Assembly: GCF_014645695.1 (NCBI RefSeq)
Contig: NZ_BMMF01000002.1
Span: 1 to 64,000, forward strand
Direction: 5' to 3'
From: Salinarimonas ramus
GTDB lineage: Bacteria; Pseudomonadota; Alphaproteobacteria; Rhizobiales; Beijerinckiaceae
Length of the DNA: 64,000 nt
Part shown: positions 47,137-55,536 of the stretch, piece after piece
How the letters are laid out: every line of letters starts with the position of its first letter
Position numbering within the stretch: the first letter of the stretch is position 1
Notes under the pieces: generated by a model
The model's input: the letters and a program-made list of their open reading frames with translations, nothing else
Told to the model about the DNA's origin: nothing
The model's database searches: none
Translations under genes and position numbers: made by a program

Positions 47137-47982
47137 ATGGGCCGCGGGCTCACGCCCGAGGACGTGGCGGCGCGCATCGGCATCTCGCGCGCGGCGCTCT
47201 ACCGGGCGGAGCAGGGCCAGATCCCCAAGATCGAGACGCTGGCCGGCATCGCCGACGTGCTCGACACCTCGCTCGCGAGCCTGCTCGGGGCCGGCATCGA
47301 ATACGTACCGACCGCGGTGGCCTTCTTCGAGCGTATGCGCCAGCTCGAGGAGGCCTCGCACGAGGTGGTGGGCCTGTTCGGGCCGGTCTCCTACCTTCTG
47401 ACGTCGGACGCCTACGACGACATGCTCGCGGAGGTGCTGCGGGAGGGTCCGCGGGCCGGGCGCGGCCCCAACGAGAACGACGGCGCGGCGCTGGAGACGC
47501 TGCTCGGCGTCCTGCGCGAGCGCAAGGCGTGGTTTCGCGCGGCAAAGCCGGCGATCGTCAGCCTGATCTCGTCCTCCGACATCGAGCGCTTCCTCGCCCA
47601 CGGCGCCGTGGGGCGCTACGACCTCGACGAGGCGACGATCCTGCGCCGACGCCGCGACGCGCGCCGCGAGGTCGAGCACATCACCGCCCTCGTCGCCGAC
47701 CCGCCGTCAAACGTCGAGATCGGCATCGTGCTGGAGCCGACGCCGGCGACGACCTTCCAGATCTTCCGCCAGGCGGACCGCTCCGTGCTGGCGATCTCGC
47801 CGTTCCGGCTTGGCGAGCAGCCCAACGTCAGCCTGGGCGTCGCGCTGATCACCTCCGCCCCCGAGCCCATGGCGCTCCACGAGGAGATCGCCGCGCGGCT
47901 GCGTGCCAGCGCGCTGCAGGGCGAGGCGGCGCTCGGGCACCTGCGGGCGCTCCTGGATCGGCACGGCGTGCAGCACGCCTAG
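47137..47982 (+). CDS. XRE-family transcriptional regulator
   Basis: 281 residues counted from the first ATG, but the helix-turn-helix domain clearly begins upstream (see the gap entry), so the real protein is probably about 319 residues with a non-standard start or a frameshift. 'LTPEDVAARIGISRAALYRAEQGQIPKIETLAGIADVLD' (given in part: recognition helix 'SRAALYRAEQG') is the XRE DNA-binding part. The remaining ~220 residues form an alpha/beta effector domain of the type found next to TRAP transporter genes. It lies 120 nt before dctP; a palindrome beside the dctP promoter is its likely operator. Confidence 0.8.
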   Translation: MGRGLTPEDVAARIGISRAALYRAEQGQIPKIETLAGIADVLDTSLASLLGAGIEYVPTAVAFFERMRQLEEASHEVVGLFGPVSYLLTSDAYDDMLAEVLREGPRAGRGPNENDGAALETLLGVLRERKAWFRAAKPAIVSLISSSDIERFLAHGAVGRYDLDEATILRRRRDARREVEHITALVADPPSNVEIGIVLEPTPATTFQIFRQADRSVLAISPFRLGEQPNVSLGVALITSAPEPMALHEEIAARLRASALQGEAALGHLRALLDRHGVQHA

Positions 47983-48011
47983 AAGATGGGCAGACATCTG
48001 CTCGTTCGCGC

Positions 48012-48040
48012 GTCTCATTTTTGAGACTTTTCGGTTGACA
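48012..48040 (+). promoter_or_regulatory. operator palindrome and -35 element of the dctP promoter
   Basis: GTCTCA-TTTT-TGAGAC, a perfect 6-4-6 inverted repeat (48012-48027), followed 7 nt later by a consensus -35 TTGACA (48035-48040). The -10 is weak (TCCCTA at 48059-48064). The palindrome is well placed for activation or repression by the adjacent XRE regulator. Confidence 0.5.
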
Positions 48041-48102
48041 GGGGCGCGGCGACGCTCTTCCCTAGTCGCTTCCGGAGCGGAAGAAGCAAGGGAACACCCT
48101 CG

Positions 48103-49119
48103 ATGATCTCCAGGCGCACACTCGTCCTCGCGGCCGGCCTCGCCGCCGCCATCGCCGCCGGTCCCGCGGCGGCCCAGGAATTCACCGCCCGCATCGGGCA
48201 TCTCGAGTCGCCCCAGCAGGCCCGCCATCAGGGCCTCGAGATGGTCGCCGACCTCGTCGCCGAGCGCACCGACGGCGCCGTCGTGTTCGAGCTCTATCCC
48301 GCCGGCCAGCTCGGCCAGGCGCGCGAGATGAACGAGGGCGTCCAGCTCGGCGTGATCGAGGGCACCGTCTCCCCCGCGGCATTCCTCGCGGGCTTCAACC
48401 CCGCCGTCTCCATCCTCGACGTGCCGTTCGTCTACCCGGCGGACCGCGAAGAGGCGACCGCGCTGCGCACCGGCGCCTTCGGCCAGGCCGTGCTCGACAG
48501 CTTCGAGCCGCGCGGCTTCGAGGCCATCGCGATCTGGCCGAACGGGCGCAAGAGCTTCACCTCGAACAAGCCGCTCGAGAGCGTCGAGGCCTTCGAGGGC
48601 CAGCGTTTCCGCGTGATGGATTCGCCCGTCCTCATCGAGCAGTTCAACGCGGTCGGCGCTTCCGCCGTCGCCCTGCCCTTCGGCGAGCTCTACACCGCGC
48701 TGCAGACGGGCGTCGTCGACGGGCAGGAGAACGCCCTCGATACGATCGCCACCATGAAGTACAACGAGGTCCAGGAGAACCTCCTCGTCTCCGGCCACGG
48801 CGCCAACGAGGACATCGTCCTGTTCAATCCCGGCTGGTGGGCCTCGCTCCCGCAGGAATACCGCGATGTGATCGTCGCGGCCTTCGACGAGGTGCGCCCG
48901 CAGGTCGAGGAGATCAAGGAGGCGTCCCAGGAGGCCGCTCTCCAGCGCCTCACGGAAGCCGGCATGAACGTGCGCGAGCTCACCGACGAGGAGCGCGCCG
49001 CCCTGCGCGAGACGATGTATCCCCGCGCCCGCGACGCCTATCTCGAGCTCGCCGGCGAGGCCGGCCAGACCATCGTCGACACCTACGAAGAGCAGTACGC
49101 GGACGTCACCGGCGAGTGA
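48103..49119 (+). CDS. dctP: TRAP transporter substrate-binding protein
   Basis: 338 residues with a signal peptide (cleavage near 'GPAAA-QEF'). DctP/TAXI-type binding protein of a Na+- or H+-driven TRAP system. The conserved ligand-carboxylate Arg lies in 'GQRFRVMDSP' near 170, with 'GEIYTAL'-like 'FGELYTALQTGVVDGQEN' (given in part) near 195-212, a TRAP hallmark. First gene of the dctPQM-pyrKD operon; ATG at 48103. Its downstream neighbours in pyrimidine metabolism suggest orotate, dihydroorotate or carbamoyl-aspartate as ligand, each a carboxylate; this is inference. Confidence 0.9.
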   Translation: MISRRTLVLAAGLAAAIAAGPAAAQEFTARIGHLESPQQARHQGLEMVADLVAERTDGAVVFELYPAGQLGQAREMNEGVQLGVIEGTVSPAAFLAGFNPAVSILDVPFVYPADREEATALRTGAFGQAVLDSFEPRGFEAIAIWPNGRKSFTSNKPLESVEAFEGQRFRVMDSPVLIEQFNAVGASAVALPFGELYTALQTGVVDGQENALDTIATMKYNEVQENLLVSGHGANEDIVLFNPGWWASLPQEYRDVIVAAFDEVRPQVEEIKEASQEAALQRLTEAGMNVRELTDEERAALRETMYPRARDAYLELAGEAGQTIVDTYEEQYADVTGE

Positions 49120-49133
49120 TCGCCGAAGGCGGG

Positions 49134-49319
49134 CCTCCTTCCCTGTAGGGGAAGGTGGCTCGGCGAAGCCGAGGCGGATGGGGCGCGCGGGACGCGCGTT
49201 CCGCGGAGCGGAAGCCTCGGTGTCCGCTCCGCACCGGTCATTTCGGCTTCGCCGAACGCTTCGCGCCCCATCCGTCACGCCGCTTCGCGGCGCGCCACCT
49301 TCCCCTACAGGGAAGGAGG
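49134..49319. repeat. 186-bp nested palindromic element between dctP and dctQ
   Basis: Outer arms 49134-49159 and 49294-49319 are perfect 26-bp inverted repeats (left arm begins CCTCCTTCCCTGTAGGGG). Inside, CGGATGGGGCGCG and its complement CGCGCCCCATCCG form a second pair, and GGCGAAGCC-type hairpins fill the centre. No open frame is conserved. The element is a MITE/REP-like unit and ends 64 nt before the likely dctQ start, within the operon, where it can act as an mRNA stem-loop. Confidence 0.75.
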
Positions 49320-49383
49320 AAAGTCGAGCCGCTTGAAACCGGGAGCCACCCTTCGCGGGGCCCCGAGCCGGAGACCGAGAGAC

Positions 49384-49893
49384 GTGATAGCGTTCCTGCG
49401 GGCGATCGCGACGGTGGAGCGGGTGCTCCTCGCGTCGATCATGATCGCCATGACGCTCCTCTACAGCGGCGCCGTCCTCGTGCGCGAGGTCTCCGACGAG
49501 CTCTATCGCGAGCTCGCCTGGGTGGACGAGGCCACGCGCTGGCTGATGGTGTGGATGGTCTTCCTCGGGCTCGGCCTCGCGCTCGAGCAGGGCAAGCACG
49601 TGGCCATGACCTCGCTGCTCGCGACCTTCTCGCAGGGCACGCGGCGCATGGTGCGCCGGGCGATCGACCTCGTCGGTCTTCTCTTCTCGCTCGCCATCGT
49701 CTGGTTCGGCTGGGACATCACCCGCCTCGTGCTCGGCACCGGCCAGGTCAGCCCGACGCTGGGGCTGACGACCGCGATCCTCTATCTCGCCCTTCCCGTC
49801 GGCTTCGGCCTCCTCGCGCTGCGCTACCTCGCGGGCCTTCTCGGCATCCAGGAGCGCGCGCTGGAGCACGAGCATCCGGAGCGTCCGTCATGA
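49384..49893 (+). CDS. dctQ: TRAP transporter small membrane subunit
   Basis: 169 residues from the GTG at 49384; a TTG at 49333 behind an AGGAGG would add 17 residues, so the start is open. Four hydrophobic helices with the DctQ pattern 'WVDEATRWLMVWMVFLGLG' (shown in part) and 'GKHVAMTSL'. DctQ is the small subunit that joins DctM. It follows the palindromic element and overlaps dctM by 4 nt (ATGA). Confidence 0.87.
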   Translation: MIAFLRAIATVERVLLASIMIAMTLLYSGAVLVREVSDELYRELAWVDEATRWLMVWMVFLGLGLALEQGKHVAMTSLLATFSQGTRRMVRRAIDLVGLLFSLAIVWFGWDITRLVLGTGQVSPTLGLTTAILYLALPVGFGLLALRYLAGLLGIQERALEHEHPERPS

Positions 49894-51173
49894 TCGTCGC
49901 CGGGCTCTTCGCGCTCGCGATCCTCCTCCTCGTCCTGGGCTTCGAGATGCTGCTCGTGCTCGGGCTGCCGGGGCTGATGATCAAGGAGATCTGGTTCGAC
50001 CGCCTGCCGGACATCGTCATCGGGCAGAAGATCGTCGGCGGCATCAACCATTCGACGCTCCTTGCCATCCCCTTCTTCATCTTCGCCGCCGAGCTGATGG
50101 CGAGCGGGCGCATCGCGCGCGACCTCACCACGCTGGTGAAGGCCTTCCTCGGCCACCGCGCCGGCGGCATTGGCCACACCACGATCGGCGCCTGCGCCGC
50201 TTTCGGCGCCGTCTCGGGCTCCGCGCCCGCCACCGTCGCGGCGCTCGGGCGCATCATGTATCCGGAGCTGATCAAGTCCGGCTACAAGGACCGCTTCGCG
50301 CTGGGCCTCATCGTCTCCTCCGCCGAGACCGCGCTCCTCATCCCGCCCTCGATCACGCTGATCATCTACGGCTGGCTCACGGGCACCTCGATCACGGGTC
50401 TCTTCGCCGGCGGGCTCGTGATCGGGCTCGTGCTGGCCTTCGCTTTCGCGCTCTACGTGATGTGGGATTCGTACCGCATGGGCCGCGAGGCGACGCCAGC
50501 GCCGTCCCTGCGCGAGCGCATGCGCGCCACCGGCGCCGCCGGCTGGGCGCTGGGGCTGCCCGTCATCATCCTGGGCGGCATCTACGGCGGCATCTTCACG
50601 CCCACCGAAGCCGCCGCCGTGAGCGTCGTCTACGCGGTCTTCGTAGAGGCCGTGGTGTACCGCGAGCTGACCTTCTCGGGCCTCTTCGGCGTCGCGGGGC
50701 GCGCGGCGGTGACGAACACGGTGATCTTCATCCTGCTCGGGATGGGGAGCCTCGTGTCCTACTTCATCACGCTCGCCCAGCTGCCTGGGCTCGTGATCGA
50801 CTTCATGCAGACGATCGAGGCGAACTGGATCGTCTTCCTGATGATCGTCAACGTGCTGTTCCTCGTCGCCGGCATGTTCATCGACCCGAACTCGGCGCTG
50901 CTCGTCCTGGTGCCGGCGCTCTATCCCGTGGCGATGACCTTCGGCATCGATCCCGTGCATTTCGGGCTGATCGTGTGCCTCAACATCTGCATCGGGATGA
51001 TCACGCCGCCCTTCGGGCTCGACATCTTCGTCGCGTCCTCCACCCTCGAGAAGCCGGTTGCGACCATCATCGCGGGCGTCTGGCCCTTCGTGCTGATCAA
51101 CCTCGCGACCCTGATGGTCGTCACCTACGTGCCCCAGCTCTCGACCTTCTTCCCCGAGCTGATCCTCGGCTGA
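49890..51173 (+). CDS. dctM: TRAP transporter large permease
   Basis: 427 residues with about 12 hydrophobic helices, the DctM channel subunit of the IT superfamily. Typical features: 'GLPGLMIKEIW' early, 'GAVSGSAPATVAALG' near 105, 'LLIPPSITLIIYG' near 150, 'GGIYGGIFTPTEAAAVSVVYA' (given in part) near 230, and 'MFIDPNSALL' near 330. ATGA overlap with dctQ; the pyrK gene starts 14 nt after its stop, which places the transporter and pyrimidine enzymes in one transcript. Confidence 0.92.
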   Translation: MIVAGLFALAILLLVLGFEMLLVLGLPGLMIKEIWFDRLPDIVIGQKIVGGINHSTLLAIPFFIFAAELMASGRIARDLTTLVKAFLGHRAGGIGHTTIGACAAFGAVSGSAPATVAALGRIMYPELIKSGYKDRFALGLIVSSAETALLIPPSITLIIYGWLTGTSITGLFAGGLVIGLVLAFAFALYVMWDSYRMGREATPAPSLRERMRATGAAGWALGLPVIILGGIYGGIFTPTEAAAVSVVYAVFVEAVVYRELTFSGLFGVAGRAAVTNTVIFILLGMGSLVSYFITLAQLPGLVIDFMQTIEANWIVFLMIVNVLFLVAGMFIDPNSALLVLVPALYPVAMTFGIDPVHFGLIVCLNICIGMITPPFGLDIFVASSTLEKPVATIIAGVWPFVLINLATLMVVTYVPQLSTFFPELILG

Positions 51174-51187
51174 GGAGAGCGCTTCCC

Positions 51188-52045
51188 ATGATGATGCCCA
51201 TGCTCGATCACGACGTCGTTCCCCCGGCGGCCCCCGCGCATCCCGCGCCGGGCCGCCCCGTGGAGCTCGAGGCGGTGGTGCGCGAGCACGTCGCCGTCAA
51301 CGACGAGTACCGCTACCTCTCCCTCGACCTGCCAGAGGGCGCGCCGCACGCGAAGCCGGGGCAGTTCTACCACCTGCTGTGCCCGACAGGCGACGGGCTC
51401 GAGCCCTTCTTTCGCCGGCCGATGAGCGTCTACCGCGTCGAGCCCGAGAAGAACCGCCTCGGCTTCCTCTACAAGGTGACCGGCACCGGCACCGCCGCCA
51501 TGGCGCGGCTGTGGCCCGGCGACACGTTCAACCTCTTCGGCCCCCTCGGCATCGGCTTCACCCTGCCGGCGGACAGAGCGCCGATCGTGCTGCTCGGGCG
51601 CGGCGTCGGGCTCGCCACGATGGGCCCGCTCGTGCCCTTCGCCCGCGAGAACGGGCACCGCGTCACCGCGATCCTGAGCGCGCGCGCCCCCGATCTCGTG
51701 ATGTCGGTGGACGAGATGCGCGCCGCCGGCGCCGACGTGATCACCGTGACGGACGCCGAGGGCACCTCCGCCGTCCCGCACGTAGAAGGCATTCTCGAGG
51801 ATCTCGTGGCGAAGGGCGCCTGCGCGGCGCTCTACGTCTGCGGCTCGAGCCGGCTTACGCGCCTCGCGCAGGCGGTGGCGGCGCGCCACGACCTGTTCGG
51901 CGAGGTCGCGCTCGAGCAGCAGATGGCCTGCGGCGTCGGCGTGTGCTTCTGCTGCGTCAGGCCCTTCCGGGAGAACGGCGAGACGGTGCACCGGCGGGTG
52001 TGCTGCGAGGGCCCGGTCTTCCCGCTGGCGGAGGCGCTCGCATGA
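51188..52045 (+). CDS. pyrK: dihydroorotate dehydrogenase electron-transfer subunit
   Basis: 285 residues. Ferredoxin-reductase-like FAD domain ('FFRRPMSVYRV' near 78 binds FAD), NAD-binding domain ('VLLGRGVGLATMGPL'), and a C-terminal [2Fe-2S] site with cysteines in 'ACGVGVCFCC' and 'VCCEGPVF'. PyrK passes electrons between the PyrD flavin and NAD(H). The gene overlaps pyrD by ATGA, as expected for a PyrDK complex. PyrK is typical of Gram-positive class 1B systems and uncommon in alphaproteobacteria, which mostly use class 2 PyrD. ATG at 51188; two more Met codons follow. Confidence 0.9.
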   Translation: MMMPMLDHDVVPPAAPAHPAPGRPVELEAVVREHVAVNDEYRYLSLDLPEGAPHAKPGQFYHLLCPTGDGLEPFFRRPMSVYRVEPEKNRLGFLYKVTGTGTAAMARLWPGDTFNLFGPLGIGFTLPADRAPIVLLGRGVGLATMGPLVPFARENGHRVTAILSARAPDLVMSVDEMRAAGADVITVTDAEGTSAVPHVEGILEDLVAKGACAALYVCGSSRLTRLAQAVAARHDLFGEVALEQQMACGVGVCFCCVRPFRENGETVHRRVCCEGPVFPLAEALA

Positions 52046-53019
52046 TCGATCTCTCCGTCTCCTGCGGCGGCCTCGCCCTCGCGAACCCGGTGATGCCCGC
52101 CTCGGGCACGTTCGGGCTGGAGCAGGCCGGCATCTTCGATTTCGAGCGCCTCGGCGCCTTCGTCACGAAGACGATCACGCCCGACAAGCGCATGGGCAAC
52201 CCGACGCCGCGCGTGTCGGAGGTGCCCAACGGCATGCTGAATTCCATCGGCATCCCCTCGAAGGGCGCCGCCGCCTTCGTGCGTGACGTCATCCCGCGCT
52301 TTTCGCAATGGCGTCCGCCCCTCGTCGTGTCGATCTCGGCGAACACGCCCGACGCCTTCGCCGACCTCGCCCGCACGGTGAGCGTGGAGGGCGTCGCCGC
52401 GATCGAGATCAACATCTCCTGCCCGAATCTCGAGGACGACGGCAAGGCCTTCGCCATGCGCCCGGAGAGCACGCGCGAGATCGTGCGACGCCTGCGCGAC
52501 GCGACCGCCCTTCCCCTCTGGGCGAAGCTGACGCCCAACGCGGGAGACGTCGCAGCGGTGGCGCAGGCGGCGCAGGACGGCGGGGCGGACGCGCTCGTCG
52601 TGGCCAACACCATCCTCGCCATGAGCGTCGACGTGACCACCCGCCGCCCCAGCCTCGGCAACGTCATGGGCGGGCTCTCGGGGCCGGCGGTGAAGCCGAT
52701 CATCCTGCGCATGGCCTATCAATGCGCGCGTGCCGCGACGATCCCCGTCATCGGCTGCGGCGGCATCTCCACCGCGAGGGACGCGCTGGAATTCCTGATC
52801 GTCGGCTGCCGCGCGGTGCAGGTGGGCACGGCCTCCTTCGTCCATCCGAGCGCGCTCGTCGACGTCGTCGACGGGCTCGAGGCGCATTGCCGCGAGACCG
52901 GCATCGCACGCATCGAGGACGTGATCGGCTCCCTCGACCTCACCCAGGCCGAGCACGACATGATGGGCGGAGCCGCGCCGGCGAGCGATCCCGCGGCCTA
53001 TGCGGAGGCGCACGCATGA
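52042..53019 (+). CDS. pyrD: dihydroorotate dehydrogenase, class 1B
   Basis: 325 residues, FMN TIM-barrel. N-terminal 'LANPVMPASGTFG', 'NGMLNSIGIPSKG' and the catalytic cysteine in 'NISCPNLEDDGKAFA' (class 1B has Cys where class 2 has Ser), with 'GGLSGPAVKPI' and 'GCGGISTARDALEFL' binding FMN phosphate. With PyrK it couples orotate/dihydroorotate to NAD+/NADH and so can run in either direction. ATGA overlaps with both pyrK and the following hydrolase gene. Confidence 0.94.
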   Translation: MIDLSVSCGGLALANPVMPASGTFGLEQAGIFDFERLGAFVTKTITPDKRMGNPTPRVSEVPNGMLNSIGIPSKGAAAFVRDVIPRFSQWRPPLVVSISANTPDAFADLARTVSVEGVAAIEINISCPNLEDDGKAFAMRPESTREIVRRLRDATALPLWAKLTPNAGDVAAVAQAAQDGGADALVVANTILAMSVDVTTRRPSLGNVMGGLSGPAVKPIILRMAYQCARAATIPVIGCGGISTARDALEFLIVGCRAVQVGTASFVHPSALVDVVDGLEAHCRETGIARIEDVIGSLDLTQAEHDMMGGAAPASDPAAYAEAHA

Positions 53020-54329
53020 ACCTGCGCACCGACCCCGCCGCCACGGCGAGCGATCTCGCGAGCCTCGATCCGCGCGCGCTCGCCGAGCGCATCTTCGCCG
53101 ATGCGGCCGCGATGTCGCCCGACCGCGTCGGCCTCTCGCGCCCGGCCTACAGCGCCGTCGAGAGCCGCATGCTCGCCTATCTCGAGGAGACCGCCCGCGG
53201 GCTCGGCCTCGAGACCTGGCGCGACCCCGGCGACAACCTCGTCGTCGCAGCGCCCGGCGACACGGACCGGGCGGCGCGGGCCGGCTATCTCGGCTCGCAT
53301 GTCGACACCGTGCCGGAGGGCGGCAATTACGACGGTCTCGCGGGCGTCGTCGCGGGGCTCCTCGCGCTCCTCGCGAACGTGCGCGAGGGCACGAGCGCCG
53401 GGCGCGTGCCGCTGCGGGTGCTGGCTCTGCGCGGCGAGGAGAGCGCCTGGTTCGGGCGCGCCTACATGGGCTCGCTCGCGCTCTTCGGCCGCCTCGGCGG
53501 CGGGGCGCTCGCGGCCAAGCGCCGCGACGGCGTCGGCACGCTCGCCGATGCCATGCGCGAGACCGGGCTTCCCGTGGAGCGCATCGCGGCGGGCGAGACG
53601 CTCGTCGACCCGAAGGCCTTCGCCTTCTTCGTCGAGCTCCACATCGAGCAGGGTCCCGTGCTCGTCGAGCGCAAATGGCCGGTGGCCGGCGTCACCGGCA
53701 TCCGCGGCAACATCCGTCACCGCGAGATCCGCTGCCTCGGCGAAGCCGGCCATTCCGGCGCGATCCCCCGCTGGCTGCGGCGCGACGCCGTCTTCGCCAT
53801 GTGCGAGCTCGTCATGCGCATGGACGAGCATTGGGCGACGATCCAGCAGCACGGCGGCGACCTCGTGCTGACGACGGGCATCGTCCAGACGGACGCCGCC
53901 CACCACGCCATGTCCCGCATCCCCGGCGAGGTCTCCTTCAGCTTCGAGGCGCGCAGCCTCGACGCGGGCACGCTGGAAGCCGTCGAGCGCCTCGCGCACG
54001 CGGAAGCGCGCGCCATCGAGCGCGACCGCGGCGTGCGCTTCGAGTTCGACGCCCCCGTGCGCTCCGCGCCCGCGAGCCTCGATCCCGCGATCCTCCAGGC
54101 CATCCTCGCCGAGATGGAGGCGCAGGGCCTGGCGGCGGAAACCGTGCCGAGCGGCGCCGGCCACGACGCGGCCGTGTTCTCCCAGGCGGGCGTGCCGAGC
54201 GGCATGCTCTTCGTGCGCAACACCAAGGGGTCTCACAATCCACACGAGCACATGGAGATCGACGACCTCATGGTCGCCGTCGGCGTCATGAGCCGTCTGG
54301 GCCGGACGCTCGTGGAGCGCGCGAAATGA
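53016..54329 (+). CDS. M20-family N-carbamoyl-L-amino acid hydrolase / allantoate amidohydrolase-like
   Basis: 437 residues of the Zn-dependent M20 subgroup that removes carbamoyl groups (hydantoin-utilisation HyuC, allantoate amidohydrolase, beta-ureidopropionase). Metal ligands: His in 'LGSHVDTVPEGGNYDG', Glu pair in 'RGEESAWFG', His in 'VELHIEQGPVL' and His in 'HNPHEHME'. Lid domain in the middle with 'GEAGHSGAIP'. The gene overlaps pyrD by ATGA, so an N-carbamoyl-aspartate (ureidosuccinate) substrate is plausible: the product of dihydroorotase would be split to aspartate, CO2 and ammonia. Allantoate is an alternative. Confidence 0.87.
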   Translation: MNLRTDPAATASDLASLDPRALAERIFADAAAMSPDRVGLSRPAYSAVESRMLAYLEETARGLGLETWRDPGDNLVVAAPGDTDRAARAGYLGSHVDTVPEGGNYDGLAGVVAGLLALLANVREGTSAGRVPLRVLALRGEESAWFGRAYMGSLALFGRLGGGALAAKRRDGVGTLADAMRETGLPVERIAAGETLVDPKAFAFFVELHIEQGPVLVERKWPVAGVTGIRGNIRHREIRCLGEAGHSGAIPRWLRRDAVFAMCELVMRMDEHWATIQQHGGDLVLTTGIVQTDAAHHAMSRIPGEVSFSFEARSLDAGTLEAVERLAHAEARAIERDRGVRFEFDAPVRSAPASLDPAILQAILAEMEAQGLAAETVPSGAGHDAAVFSQAGVPSGMLFVRNTKGSHNPHEHMEIDDLMVAVGVMSRLGRTLVERAK

Positions 54330-54414
54330 TGCGTGGGCAAAGCGCACGGGGCGTTGGACGTCCCTCGGTTCAGCGGCTAGATGAGGCGCCGCGCGCCGAT
54401 GGAGGGACGATCCC

Positions 54415-55107
54415 GTGACGAATTTCACCGACAAGGCTCTGATCGCCGAGCTCACCGCCAAGATGCTGCTCGAGGTGCAGGCGGTGCATTTCCGGGCCGA
54501 CGAGCCCTTCCGCTTCACGTCGGGCTGGGCGAGCCCGGTCTACATCGATTGCCGCAAGCTGATCTCGTACCCGCGCATCCGCAACACGCTGATGGACTTC
54601 GCGGCCTCCGTGATCCTGCGCGACATCGGCTTCGAGTCGCTCGACGCCATCGCCGGCGGCGAGACCGCGGGCATCCCCTTCGCCGCCTGGATCGCCGATC
54701 GCCTGTCGATGCCCATGCAATACGTCCGCAAGAAGCCCAAGGGCTTCGGGCGCGACGCTCAGATCGAGGGCGACTTCCGCGAGGGCGCGCGCATCGTGCT
54801 CGTCGAGGACCTCTCGACGGACGGGCGCTCGAAGATCCGCTTCTGCGAGGCGCTGCGCGCCGCGGGGCTGACGGTGGAGCACACCTTCGTGATCTTCCAC
54901 TACGACATCTTCCCGCAGACCAAGGAGACGCTCAGCGAGCACGGCATCACCATGCACTCGCTCGCCACCTGGTGGGACGTGCTCGCGGTGGCACGCAAGC
55001 AGGGCTACTTCGCTGCCGAGACCCTCAACGAGGTCGAGGCCTTCCTCAACAGCCCGATGGAATGGTCGGCGGCGCACGGCGGGGCGAGCAGCTTCCCGCA
55101 GAGCTGA
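54415..55107 (+). CDS. pyrE: orotate phosphoribosyltransferase
   Basis: 230 residues from a GTG with GGAGGGACG upstream. OPRTase condenses orotate with PRPP to give OMP. '[18 protein letters not shown]' near 30-48, '[10 protein letters not shown]' loop near 102-111, and the PRPP motif '[13 protein letters not shown]' near 127-139. Lies 85 nt after the M20 hydrolase on the same strand and 20 nt before a small unknown gene. Normal length for the alphaproteobacterial type. Confidence 0.93.
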   Translation: MTNFTDKALIAELTAKMLLEVQAVHFRADEPFRFTSGWASPVYIDCRKLISYPRIRNTLMDFAASVILRDIGFESLDAIAGGETAGIPFAAWIADRLSMPMQYVRKKPKGFGRDAQIEGDFREGARIVLVEDLSTDGRSKIRFCEALRAAGLTVEHTFVIFHYDIFPQTKETLSEHGITMHSLATWWDVLAVARKQGYFAAETLNEVEAFLNSPMEWSAAHGGASSFPQS

Positions 55108-55126
55108 CCCTCAGGAGCAAGACACC

Positions 55127-55438
55127 ATGCTGGACGACGTCAAGCGCATCCTCGTCGACGGTCCCCTCGGCGTGCACACCGCCGAGGAGTTCATCCAGGC
55201 CTGCCTCGCGCGCGCGGCAGGCCCCGGCGACACGGACGCCGTCCCCCTCTTCGTCCTGGCCCGCCTCGCCCAACCCTTCTGCGACTTCTACGCGGACCAG
55301 GCGCTGAGCGAGGCGACCGCGCGCGCGTTCCGCGACCGCATGGTGGCGACGATCGACGCCTGCGACGCGGCCGCCGACCCCGCCGCCCGCGACGCCGCCC
55401 TGGGGAACGCCATCCGCGAGGCGCTGGCGAGCGCCTGA
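55127..55438 (+). CDS. small hypothetical protein after pyrE
   Basis: 103 residues, acidic, mainly helical, no signal or membrane segment and no motif I recognise. It has 'FVLARLAQPFCDFYADQALSE' in the middle (amphipathic helix) and an Ala/Asp-rich C terminus. It follows pyrE by 19 nt with AGGAGCAAG before its ATG, so it is translated from the same mRNA. A palindromic repeat lies 42 nt after its stop. Real gene judging from ribosome site and spacing; function unknown. Confidence 0.68.
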   Translation: MLDDVKRILVDGPLGVHTAEEFIQACLARAAGPGDTDAVPLFVLARLAQPFCDFYADQALSEATARAFRDRMVATIDACDAAADPAARDAALGNAIREALASA

Positions 55439-55479
55439 GCCAGACCGCCCGCCCCGTCCTGCGCGACCCACACCCCCGA

Positions 55480-55502
55480 CCCCTCTCCACAAGGGAGAGG
55501 GG
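55480..55502. repeat. palindromic repeat CCCCTCTCC-ACAAG-GGAGAGGGG
   Basis: Perfect 9-5-9 hairpin in the gap between the small gene after pyrE and the convergent Lrp-type gene. It belongs to the dispersed GC-rich palindromes common between genes in alphaproteobacteria and may also act as a terminator for both sides. Confidence 0.6.
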
Positions 55503-55536
55503 GGAACCGCTCGCGCGTCCTCGCTACCCGCCGCCC

